From NCBI GenBank assembly GCA_037178975.1, contig JASJZH010000001.1:4216001-4280000 (forward strand): 64,000 bases of DNA. Direction: 5' to 3'. This document shows, in pieces, positions 24,847 to 37,262 of the stretch; position 1 is the first letter of the stretch, and every line of letters starts with the position of its first letter. A program made the position numbers and the translations under genes. Below the pieces are notes generated by a model. The model searched no databases, was not told the origin of the DNA, and was given only the letters and a program-made list of their open reading frames with translations. This DNA comes from Oscheius tipulae. Taxonomy: Eukaryota > Nematoda > Chromadorea > Rhabditida > Rhabditidae.

Positions 24847-26281
24847 GGCTGAAAGATTGTATAGAGAGGAACGTGATGAGAACAATAAGGCGGTCGAGAG
24901 TGTTACAACCTTTGGGTCAGGTGAACGGAGGCGGTTATTCCGAGAGGCAGAATGACCGAAAAGGTAAATTACACTATTGAGATGGTAACAATCGGTACGG
25001 TCACGAAGTTTCACGAAACTTGGTGGCTCATTGGAAAAAAGCGATTATGAGTCAGCTGAGTCAATCCTGGAGACAACACTATTCTCTACAAGATTCAAGC
25101 TAAAGACTTTGTACCTTATTTTCGGATCTAAGACACAATTTCCCATGTTTATGACATTCTGAAAACTTTTAGAGAATATAAAAATCTACAACTTGAAGTA
25201 TGAAAAATTAGAAAAACGACTTTTTGGACTACAAAAACATGCTCGCAAATATCAGGAATTCCATGAGATGATTTACCAAATGCTGTCAACAGAACCTGAA
25301 CCTGATTTTTCAGTGACCAGTAATCAAACGGACGGGAGATCTAATCTGACAGAAAGTAGAAAGAATACCTGGAAAGTTCTTTAAAGAAACGGACCGAGAT
25401 CGATGGCGTTGGATCTACTCGGCGTGTAAAGGAGAGTGTCGCATCAGGAACAGGTTCCAGTCGATCAGAAAAAGATACTCGAATGAGAGGCTTATATGCA
25501 AAAAGGGGCATATCATATCAAACCGGTGTTGACCTCGTTTCGGCTCAACTTTGCCAAGACTGAAATACTTTGCCCCAACCAAAACCATTACTTTTACGGG
25601 TCAATATCTCATTTTTCTACTCGACGATGTTCTACAAAGTTATAGAACAGATCAACGGCCACAACTTTACAGAAGTTCCAGTAATTATCTGTTCTGTCTT
25701 ATAACGCGCCCAAAAATGGTCCTCCATTTGAAGAAGGATTTCCTTTTCCCGGAGAAATTGAAAGTTCTGACGCCACGCAAAAATTCTATTGAGGCCAGAG
25801 AGCTTCCACCTGGAAAATATTCCCATTCAACTAGAGCTTCAAAACGAGATCAAATATGGTAGTTTTTACTGTTTTGATATCACAAGTTCCAGTTCAAACA
25901 TGCGGCATTGAAAAAAGTTCAAAGACTTACCAGCCTAAAGACCAACAGTAAACAGTCTATCGTCACCACTAAACTGTCTGCTGTCCCTAATTCATCGTGT
26001 TTACGCTGTCCCCGACTTTTACGAGCTGGCTTAGAGATTATACGGTTCGGATGTCCGACCAATTGATCGCCCACACACCATGATGAACAGTCAGCAGTCA
26101 TTACAACCTCTCCCGATGGCAAATAAACACGAGAGGCCAGTTATGTCATTCTTGGAAAAGCCCTGTGTATTTGTCCTCTTTCCTTCGCCCTTTTATGGTT
26201 TCCTCGCTCTCCTTCCCTCCATCTCTCTCTCTCTCTCTCTTTCTCTGGAAACCGTGTCGGTCAGTTCAGATGTAATCCGTG
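24847..26281. other. Intergenic; isolated possible exon at about 25171-25384
   Basis: From an acceptor at about 25171 (CTTTTAG) to TAA at 25382-25384 the frame encodes a Lys/Glu-rich helical stretch ('YEKLEKRLFGLQKHARKYQE') then a polar tail; no upstream exon was found, so it may be a relic. The region 25551-25862 is A/T-rich with no homology. A CT run precedes the first TRPM exon (26222-26242). Confidence 0.3.
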
Positions 26282-29200
26282 ATGTCTTCCAATCGAGTCG
26301 ACTACAGCCAGCCAATGAGGGTAAGTGACATTTTGTCTCTTACTAATCTGCTCGTATGCTCTCTCTGTCCTGGACAGACCCTTGTTCGGTTTGCAAGAGG
26401 TTTGCAAATGTTACACAACGAAGGGCACCTGCACTTTTTGGTCCATCTAACGCTCTCAATCCTAATCTACAACAGTATTTCTTTGTGTCCGTAGTGACAA
26501 CACAACAAGTTTTCGAACGCAGGTAGACATTATCCGGCTCACTGAAAATAGGTGTGGTGTTTATGGGCATCTCGGCTCTTTTGTACCTCATGGAACCCAC
26601 TTTCCCTTAAGCACTAATTTCAATTACGAATACCTAAAAGAAGCTTTTATTAGTGTAACGCAGGACGAGTATCCAGCAATTAAGAGAACCTAGATATTTT
26701 GAAACAGCAAGTGGTTACACTTTAGTGATTAAATACTTTTATGGAACTGTAGCTACTGGATAGTCCGTTCCGTGTATTTCAAAAGAACCCGCATCTCTAG
26801 TAGTTTCGCAGCTAAAGTTAAGGTCCCGCGATTTCGATTTCGTATGTTTCACTGGACTTGTCATCTTTCTTTTGTCAACCTGTCTCGGACAGACTAGATT
26901 GTTTTTTTGTCTAATTTTGAAATATTCGATATCAGCATGGTAATTTTTACTCACAACATCTATTGTTGTCAGTGACAGCCCCTGCGTCTCTAGACTGTCT
27001 GGACAAACATTGGTACCAGATGGCTTCGCTGATTCATGGGGTACCGGAAGAGATTGTCTCTGAACAAGTTTTTGTCTGAAGTCTTGAAGAGTTCAAGCAT
27101 AAAGACTTTGAAAAAGACACATTCGAATCCCTTTCCTCGAATCCCGGCCCTTCCCCCGAGGTATTATTATCGGTTATGGTTTTCTCTCGTGACAGATCTC
27201 TGACTCTTCAAGGTCCGCTCATCTCATTTCATTTCGGCTTAACGCGTCTGGCAATTAGTGGCCAGAAGGCGGGAAAGAGAGCAGTGGTCAGCGAACCAAC
27301 AGCTGGCCCAACAGTGTGCACTATCGATTCCTTGGTCTGGCTGTCATTCTTTCTCTGAACAGGATCTTCCCCCTAGGAAGTCTGTTTACGCGAGAGTAGT
27401 CTCTTATCTCACCTGGTCACTTATCACCCCGTCTTCGTGTCTCTTTTCTATCCTTCCTACCTTTTTTTTACAAGAGCACAACATGCTTATGGCTTGTTCG
27501 GTCAGCTGTTTACTGCCTCACTTGCTCGGAAAGATCGATCCACGTTCTTTGTTTACTTTCAAATCGTGTGTATTCATGGCTAGGCGTCGTCATGGCAGTC
27601 ATTTTTAGCGCTTCATCAAATCCCTCTTCGTGTACGGGTCACATGTATAGACGAGGGGAACGGGATAAAAACATCCTCCTTTGCATTTTGCTTTTACTCT
27701 CCCCGCGTAAACATTCGAATATTGGTTCGCAGTCTCCTCTTCACACTTTTTCGGAGCCAATGATTCATTTTTTAGCCTATAACCGTTGTATGAATGTATT
27801 TCGAGTAGTCCAATCTTGAGCTCTGTAGGCTTTAGATAGAGTAATCTTCACATAGTTTTTTCTCAAAGACCAGTCATTTTATTGTCAAGCTTATGATTTT
27901 TAGAAGGATGATTTGAGTAATTCGAAAGATCTCCTGACACCCAAAGGGAAGCCTTTCCAGGCCAGACTTCCACGTGAGAAACTGCTGTTACTGGCTGGGT
28001 ACATATAAAATTGCTTGAGGCTAGATGGCACGGGAGAGATTCGCACTCAGTTGTCAAAAGCCCTATTGAATACACTAAACCTGTAAATTCATCAGAGGAA
28101 GAAAACATTCTACTAATTGTCCTTCCTAATCTTTTGCTTTCGGTAACTATTGACGGAAATCTTCATATTGCTTTAGTAACAGGACAATAATAGAATCTTG
28201 TGACTTTCTCTCTCCATTTTAATCAGAAGCAGGTGTTCCAACAATGCACCTCTGTTTTTTTTCCAAGAAATCAATATATCAGAAATTACAGAGCCGAAAC
28301 GGGAGCGTCTCCTTCTCAATCGGGATTCATCCCCTCGCCAATCCTGGCGATCCATCCTACCTCGGGGTAAGTAGCTCCTATTTCTGCCCTTGTTTTGGAC
28401 TGATAAGCCCCTGTCTGCTGAGCACCTCAGTTTTTCAGTTCTCCCGTCTGCTCCGGAATGAGCTCTCGTACTCTGACACACAACTAGCTATGAAAAGACG
28501 CGACGAACTCGAGATGAAAAGACTTTTGGGTCCGGAGGTCGAAGAAGACCACATGGGAATTCCGGAAACTGCATCGGTGAGTTCTTTTTTTAAGTCACAT
28601 CACTTCTCGCGCTCAAAACAACACGGGCGAACACTGGAAGAAGTATTTTTTAAGAGATTGACAGACAAACGTGTTCTTTTGAATTATCTTTGATAATAAA
28701 AAATATGGATGGGTATATCAAAAAAGCGTATCTACAAGTTTCCAACCCCATCTTCCAGCTACGATCTCTGGCAAGAAGGTCCCTCAATCGAGCTGACAAC
28801 GTGGATGAAGGCGAAGACGACGCCTTCAATGAGATGGAAGTAGATGTGGCTGCCAAGAAAAGACGGAGGCGACATCGACGACGAAGTGGCAGCTTCACAG
28901 GCGGTGCCAACCCTCGAAAGTACAGGAACCTTGTTGGCTATGCCATTCCCTACCCCAATGCGCATAACAACGATTGGAGAGACATGTTGATTATCACAGA
29001 GTACCAAGAAGATACGGAAGTCAGACACTCGGATACTGAGGTAAGTCTCTCTCTCTCTCTGACCTTGAAAGAACTCTCTCCCCTAAACCAGTAATCTTTT
29101 TCGACTGTTCCGTTTCCTATGGTCACTGTTTTTCCTCGTGCGTCTTTTCCGTCTGTTTGCCTCGGGGATAATGGTCACTCCCTCCTCTACGGTCCTACAA

Positions 29201-32200
29201 GATCATTAGCGCCTTCTTGACAAGCCTTTCCCGTCTCTCGTTCAGTTCTTTATGTCTTTCGACCATGCGGCTCGAGACTCTCAAGCGTTCCAATGACAAG
29301 AATTCTACGGTAGGTTACTCGCTTGACTATACGACTTTCTTCTCCGAGGTCTCCAAACCAGAGCATTTGTACATACTTTGATGACCACTAACTACAGAAC
29401 ACAGCTATTCCATTAGTCTCTCTGCTTCAACCTTGTAAAACGAGACATAAAACGGCTGATCGTAAATCTTCAAAGGTTCCGAAACCGAAAAGAATCGCGA
29501 CCAATCAGACCATCTAGGGGAAGCTGTACGAAGTCGCCATTTCGACATTAGTAAACTTTTGCTCACGTGGCGCTCAGGAAATGCTCAGACAAAACAATAA
29601 ACTGATAAGGAAGCTTCAGATTCTTCTGTCCGTATCCGTCTATACACACTCGTTATATAATGCCTCAGGCTAACTTTTAACCCGTATTTTAGTATTCCTT
29701 GTGCAACTGTCGTGTCCAAAAATAATTTGACAGGATAACTTAATATACAGCGACAGAAAGATTGAGAACAATGTTCTTTGGAGGTCAAAATGGCTAAATA
29801 GAAACTGAATCACAACTGGTCGAAAGATCGAAAAGATTGGAGAGAACGCTTCATGTGAGGTCACGGAGAGGATGTTTTTGAAACAATTCCCTTGTCGACA
29901 GCGATCTCGATAACCATCTCTCGACTTTTCGTACAGCGTTCTCGACTCCTTTATTGACTCTTTACCCGGTATACCTCTTTGTGAGTATTCCGTTTTGACT
30001 GTTCTGGTTCGGAAGGGAACGTTCTGGTCTGACTGTCATTTGAAAGGGGAACAGTATCCGAAACCAAATTGACTATTCAGATTCCACGAAACTCTAGCGA
30101 GGGATTCCTGCATCCGCGGGATCTCAGCTACCCTCCCCAACCTCCGCCGCCCCTTTTCCACCAGATGAAATTCACCAGCTCTAATCTGGTAGGATTCCCT
30201 AATCAGTTTCTAGCCTCACACTTTCAGTCCCTCAATCGAAACCAATGGATCCAGGACACCTTCTACCGACGAGAATGCTCCAGATTTGTACCGACAAACA
30301 GAGATCCGGAAAAGTTTGATAATTTCCCGGGGTCTTTTTAAAAACAATTTTAGATGTGGCTGTGGCCGAGTCCGAAGTGCTCACATAGACATTCCAACCC
30401 TGACGGAGAATCTCTTAATCAGCCAGGTCAGTATATGATGCGATTAGAGGGGTCAGATCGTAGTTCGAAGACTGCTGTCTGCTGTTGAGGCCTTTTCGGT
30501 CCACAAATAGCAGTTGCATAATGCACGATTCAGGGCCCGGAGATGATAGAAAAGAAGAGAAAGAACACCCAGGATGAGGATAGTGAAGGCATCAAAATCC
30601 GACCCAGGAGGACAAACAGAAATGTGACGGAAAAGTGGAGTCTTCGCAAGCATACCATACTTTTGCCTACGGACGCCTTTGGTCAGATTGAGTTCCAAGG
30701 TTTGACGATTCTCCGTTCCAGTCTCATAAATTCCTAGGTGGACCACATCCCTACAAGGCCCAGTATGTGAGACTGAGCTTCGATACTGACCCGGCGCATA
30801 TCATGTCTCTCTTCGAGCATGTCTGGCAGATCGCTCCGCCTAAACTGATCATCACGGTTCATGGTGGTACAGGACAATTTGAGTAAGTCACATGCTTGTC
30901 TGACAAAATCCTTTTTCAGCCTGCAAGCCAAACTGGCCAGAGTTTTCCGCAAGGGTCTCTTAAAAGCTGCTCTTACGACTGGAGCCTGGATTTTCACGAG
31001 CGGTGTGGATTCGGGAGTTGTGAAGCATGTGGCAGCTGCCTGGGAAGGTACAGTCCTCCAACTTGTTTGAGCTTGTTGATCTTTAGGAGCCGGTTCCTCG
31101 TCCAGAAGCAAGGTAGTCTGTATCGGAATCACTCCATGGGGAATTCTGAAGAAGAGAGACGAGCTGATTGGAGCTGACAAGGTCGTCCCCTACTATTCAA
31201 ACTCTGGCAACAAAACTCGACTGAATGCTCTGAACAATCGACACTCGTATTTTTTGCTAGTGGACAATGGAACAGTCGGCAGGTAGAGTCACTTTACTTT
31301 TCAGTGTTCAGTTAGAGCTCGCATATCTGAAGCTTATTCTCACAACCAAAAGAGTTCAGATACGGAGGTGAAGTGATCCTTCGCAAACGCCTCGAGACCT
31401 ACATAGGCCAGAAGCAGAAGATTTTTGGAGGAACAAGGAGTGTTCCTGTTGTATCTGTGGTTCTCGAGGGAGGAAGTTGTACGATTCGGGCTGTCCTGGA
31501 CTATGTGACCAAGTAAGTTCGATACAACTGACTCTAATACCCCTACAGTGTTCCAAGAGTGCCTGTTGTGATCTGCGACGGATCGGGTAGAGCAGCAGAC
31601 ATGTTGGCCTTTGCTCATCAAACAGTACTGGACGACGGGACCTTGCCGGACGGTGTCCGTCCCCAGTTGAAACAGCTCGTAGAAAGAGTCTTCAATTGTC
31701 CATCGCCGTCAGCTGACAGAATCGTTTCGGAACTCGTCATGTGTGCCCAACAGAAACATTTGGTAGGACTTCTGGATCAAAGGTTTAATCTCTTCAGATG
31801 ACAATTTTCCGTCTCGGTGAGAGACATGATGTGGACCATGCCATCTTGACAGCTCTTTTGAAGGGACAGAATCTGTCCCCATTCGATCAACTCTCGCTTG
31901 CACTGGCCTGGAACCGTGTCGACATTGCCAGATCGGACATCTTTGCTCAGCCATACGACTGGCCTCAGTCTGCCCTCTACAATGCCATGATGGAAGCCCT
32001 GATCCACGACAGAGTCGATTTTGTTCGATTACTATTGGAGAATGGTGTCAGTATGCAGCAGTTCTTGACTATCGGACGCCTCGAAGAGCTCTACAATACT
32101 GTACGTTTCAGTTTTCTTTGCCGTGCCCCGCTTTTCGTATAAATTTAAAAGGCTAATTGTATAGTTTCGTCCTGGTATATTTGCTATCATTTTTATGCTC

Positions 32201-35200
32201 TCCATGAGAAAAATTGAATAAGTTCTGTCTCCTGGTCAGTGAAATTACTCGTCCGAAACTGAGAATTCGGCGCGGCGCCCTTTCAAATACAAGCGCGCCA
32301 CACCCGGTCTCATTGCCAACTCATTGTTAGTAGCCAAGCTCAAGTAACTAGATGTGGTTCAGGACAAAGGCCCTCCGAACACGCTGTATTACATTGTGAG
32401 AGACGTGGTGAAGATCAAAGCAGGCTATCAGTACAGGCTTCCGCATATTGGAATGGTAATTGAGAAGCTGATGGGCAATGCCTACAAGTCGTCTTACACT
32501 TCGAGAGACTTCCGTCAGCAGTATTCCGCCTTCAATAAGAAGCACAAGGTATCTGTTCCCCTGAAACCATAAAGTAAAATGTTCAGTCGCGAACCAAAAT
32601 GGTCAAATCTGCTCTAGCTTCAGCTGCCAGTCGTTCTCGAGGAGGATCTGTGCTGTCCAGACAGGCCACCGAGCCCATTCTGGGACACTTCACGGCCTCG
32701 ATGAATGATACCCATGCACTGAGTGAGAATATGATGGCCGCTCCGAGTGGCAACAGAGCTCTGAGCAATCATATTCTTTGGAGAAGCGCCTTTCGACGAG
32801 ACAATCCTATCAACCCGCTACTGATGCAGCCTCCGCATTTGAATGATTCCAGGGATTTTGATGAGGAGATTGAAGAAGGTAGGTAGCACTCTCTTTTTCT
32901 CTCCCTACTATTCTGATATTCACAAGGAAAGTTACAGAGCCCTCTGTGTCCAGTGCCGACGGGACTGCAAGTCGCGAGTTCGAATTCCGCTATCCCTACT
33001 CGGAACTTTTGATCTGGGCAGTGCTGACCAAGAGACAAGAGATGGCTCTCTGTATGTGGCAACACGTTTGTTTATTCCTTCGAACAAGAAAATAATGATC
33101 TTTAGGGAGAAGAGGCCATGGCTAAAGCGCTTATCGCTTGTAGATTGTACAAGAGTCTGGCAACCGAGGCAGCTGAAGACTATCTCGAAGTGGAAATTTG
33201 TGATGAGCTGAAGAAATACTCAGAGTAGGACCTGTACTCCTGGTTTTTTACTATCTATTATGTTCAGAGACTTTCGAATGCTGTCAATGGAGCTGCTAGA
33301 ACATTGCTATCAACAGGATGACACCCAGACTCTTCAACTCTTGACCTACGAACTGTCGAACTGGGGCAGACAGACATGTCTTTCGCTGGCTGTCGTCGTC
33401 AACAACAAACAGTTCTTGGCCCATCCTTGCTGTCAAATTCTGTTAGCTGATCTCTGGCACGGAGGTCTCCGTATTCGAAGTCATTCCAATATGAAAGTCA
33501 TTATGGGTCTCATCTGCTTCCCGTTCATCCTGTCTTTAGAATTCAAGTCGCGCGAAGAACTCATGAATCAGTGAGTTCTTTAAAAAGGGAAACCAACCAA
33601 ACTATCTAACCTATTATAGAGGATTCTCATAAATTCATTTCCAGACCTCAAAGAGCAGCAGAGCACGAGCACGACATAGCCGAGACAAGCAGTTCCTCTA
33701 GTTCGAGTTCGAGTTCCTCCGATGGTTCCTCGTCCGACAGCTCTGACTTTGACGATGATGACGACAAGGTGCAGTTCCTGATGTTCAGTTCCAGACGAAT
33801 TGTTTAGCTAGACACAGACAAAGAGATCCAGCACAAGAAAAGCAGAAAGATGTCGCATGGCAGTGTTCAATCTCTTAACTTGGCTACGGTACGAGTACTT
33901 TATAGAAATCTGATATTCTGTTCAGATCTTCCAAAGCAGACATCGCCGCCGTCCAAAAGACCGAATAGAGACCCGGGACACCGATATCAGCTGCAATGAG
34001 GCTCGCGTAGAAAATGGTGATGCTCTATCCTATGGCACGTTTGTAGGTCTGTTGTCCTGTGGCTTTGCATGCTTTCTAATTTGCACCCTTTAATGTTTGC
34101 ATGCGCATTTCGAGCATCCTTTCACAATTCGGAACACCAACTATAGGTGTCGACACACAAGGAGATGCGTTTAAATATTGGTACAAAACAATAGTTAAAT
34201 TTGCAAAAGTGCATGGCTCAAATAATTAAATATACAATTCAGTCTTGGAAGCAAAAGGCATTCAGCGTCTTTTCAGGCCAAGCAGGAACCATCTCGCCCC
34301 CCTCATTTGTTCGAAAACGCCTGCAATCGTGGAAAGATCCGATCAGTCGAACCGCCAAGAGCGATGTCAGCACCAAGACGTCCATAGCTGGCTCAAAGAC
34401 GACAGTAGTCGAAAATGGAAAACTGTCAGTGGCTGTGACCAAGGAGAGCGGAATCCCGGAAAAGTTGAACAGATTCGCCTTCGGGACAACGATTCCCAGA
34501 ATGGTGGGTAGCATTCCTTAATTGAGAGTGTGGGTATCCTTCCAGAGACAGATCAAACTGAAGAGGAAGTTCTACGAGTTTTTCGCGGCTCCAATCACGT
34601 GAGAACATTGCAATTTTATGAAAATCAAAGTTTACAGAACCTTCTGGGGCTGGTGCATCTCGTTTATGGTCTTTATGTGCACCTTCACAGTCGTCCTGCT
34701 CATCCGTACCCCTCTGAATGCAGCTCCCGTCGAATGGTTCCTCTTCTTTTATGTTTTTGCCTTTGGCTGCGAGTACTTCCGGAAGTTCATCATGTCCGAA
34801 ATGGAACCGCTCTCTCAAAAAATCCGCTATTTCTTCTCGAACTTCTGGAATACCGTCACCATTACAGCCATCGTCATGTTCTTCATCGGGTTTGCTATGC
34901 GACTCTGCCGGTAGACTTTCCCCCTGTGCGGTAAAGAATCAGTTGTTACAGGTCTGTTCAGATCCGATCCTATGGGAGAGTCGTTCTGGCCTGTGACTCA
35001 GTCCTCTGGGCCATGAAGCTGCTCGACTATGCCAGTGTCCATCCAAAACTCGGACCCTACATTACGATGGCCGGCAAGATGGCCAGTTCCCTCATAATAA
35101 GATAAGTAATTTCGAACCTTTAGATCCAAAATATGGTCTACATTATCATCATGCTCATGGTAGCTCTTCTGGGTTTTGGTCTGGCGCGTCAGTCGATCAC

Positions 35201-37262
35201 ATACCCGAACGAGGACTTCCATTGGCTGCTGGTTAGGAACATCTTCTACAAACCCTACTTCATGCTCTATGGAGAGGTTTACGCCGACGAGATTGATACC
35301 TGCGGGGATGAAGGTACCTTTTTGTTGAACTCTACTGTCCAACTGTCTTAGCTCTGACTTCAAAACTTCAAGTACTGTAATAATCCCGATATTCAGCCTG
35401 GGATACCCATTTCGAGGACGGTACACCTCTGTCACTGTCAACTAATGGGACCATGAGAAGTACCTGCGTTCCAGGCCATTGGATCCCTCCCATCCTGACC
35501 ACAATCTTCCTCCTCATCGCTAACATTCTTCTCATGAGCATGCTCATCGCCATTTTTAAGTATACAGAGTCCGATTCTCTCCGAAAACTAACGAATTCAG
35601 TCACATCTTTGACTCGACCACAGAATACTCCCAGCAGATTTGGCTCTTCGAGAGGTACAGACAGGTGATGGAATATGAGAGTACACCCGTCTTGCCTCCT
35701 CCCTTCACTCCGATCAGTCATCTAGCCATGTTGATACAGTACATCCGCTGGAGATGCTGCTGTGTGCCGAAAGAGGAACCGGATCCCAATGCTAAGAAAC
35801 GGCATGTCTTTGACTACTCTCTCAGTAAGTTTTGTGCCCTCTGGGTATCTTAAAATCTGCTTTAAGAACTGTTCCTCTCCCCTGATCAGGTAGAAAAACT
35901 GCACGATTTCGAAGAAGATTGCATGGACGACTTGTCGAGAGAAAAGGAACACAAGCAGAGGACCAGCAATGAGGAAAGGATCTATCGGACGGCAGAGAGG
36001 TTGGTAGCAGGCCATATAAAATAGAAGACAATTTAGGACGGAGACCATTCTGAGTCGTGTCATGGAACTGCAGTCGAAAGAAACTACTGGCAGAGAAACT
36101 CTCGTCGAAATGGACACTAGACTACAGACTGTCGAAAAGAATCAACTTGAAATGCTAGAGTTGATGAGGATACTTGCAAGTCAGGCTATGAGAGGAGCCA
36201 GTCCGGAACCTGACATTGGCATCAATCTTGAACTCATCGTCGACTCTCCAGAGGAAGAAGAGGACGAGGAAGTTAAGAGTGGCGGCTTGGCACCGTTACC
36301 TCTCAGGAAGAGACTTCGGACCAATACCATCTGTGGTAGGTGTCTAAGTGTCTGGTTCTTACAGAGATTTCAGGCGCCGACAGACAAACGAGAGAGGATA
36401 CAGACGAAGGTGGATTGACCTCTCCTCTTCCCGGTACCTTCCGCACCCGCTTCAGTAGCATGGCTTCACTGGATGCGTCAGCCAGACAACTGTAAGTCTT
36501 TACTTTTTGACCAGGAATTCATCTTCCGTATTAACAATATATTACAAAGCTGTGCATCTTATCAAGAGCTACAGTTCTTCGAAGAGCGCGCCAAATGGAT
36601 AATCATCTCGCTGCCACTAACTACTATTTGATCAGAGTGTGTTTCAAAACCTGAACGTATTTCATTCCTATTCTCTTGTCCATTCACTCTAAATAAGACC
36701 AAATCCGATAGGAGTAGGTTCAAGTAGTTAAGAGGCAGAGAAACAGTATAATTGTCGGTACATGTCCTGTACCGTCCAAATAACACATGTTCCAGACACC
36801 GCCACTCGAAGAGGAGACGTCACGATGCCTATACTTCGATCACGGATGGCATTATCTTCGACAGAGACCGACGTCCTTTTGCCCGTTGCCACAGCAATAT
36901 CGAGGCTCCGGACTCACCGAACCTCAGTGATCTGCCCCATTCTGGGGATGAGACCCAGATGAAGAAGTCGTCATTGGCTGAAAAGAGACAGCTAAGTGAC
37001 GTCGTCGAAGCTCTCCAGAAGAAAGAAGAAGAGGAAGATTTGGCGGATTGCGAGCTGACGATGAGTGAGATTGACGAAACAATGACCAATGTGGATCCGA
37101 TCGAGAGGCGTAGCACTGTTGGCAGCAAGGTAATTTTTTTCACGGTGATCGTAACAAAATAACGCGTTTTAGGACGGAATCATGTTCGAGGTGGTGGACG
37201 AAGAGCAGAGAGTTCCACAGCCAAGTCCGCAGCGAGTCGACTCCCCGAAACATCCGCTTTAA
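26282..37262 (+). CDS. TRPM-family cation channel
   Basis: A melastatin-type TRP channel. The MHR N-terminus is clear from about 30220: '[20 protein letters not shown]', '[13 protein letters not shown]', '[20 protein letters not shown]', '[20 protein letters not shown]', '[20 protein letters not shown]' and '[20 protein letters not shown]'. An acidic Ser/Asp run lies near 33690-33770. Helices S1-S6 occupy about 34620-35570, with the pore '[17 protein letters not shown]' and S6 '[16 protein letters not shown]'. The TRP region '[20 protein letters not shown]' and '[14 protein letters not shown]' follow, then a coiled coil (about 36060-36180) and a charged tail. There is no C-terminal alpha-kinase or NUDT9 domain, unlike TRPM6/7 or TRPM2. 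Nematode homologues are GON-2 and GTL-1/2. The 5' end is inferred: exon 26282-26320 joins in frame to exons at about 28291, 28436 and 28760; the alternative first exon is 29265-29309. The many introns are mostly about 40-60 nt. Confidence 0.85.
29265..29309 (+). other. Candidate alternative first exon of the TRPM gene
   Basis: ATG plus 14 codons ('[15 protein letters not shown]') ends exactly in phase 0 at a GTAGGT donor and joins in frame to the exon at 30081. The exon ending at 29040 ('EVRHSDTE') is also phase 0 and can join the same exon while skipping this one, so the gene may have a long and a short N-terminus. Confidence 0.45.

Noticed and set aside
26222-26242. CT dinucleotide run upstream of the first TRPM exon
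   Set aside because: Simple repeat; a promoter role is possible but nothing in the sequence shows it.
32975-32990. B-box-like GAGTTCGAATTCC
   Set aside because: It lies in TRPM coding sequence with no A box nearby; chance.
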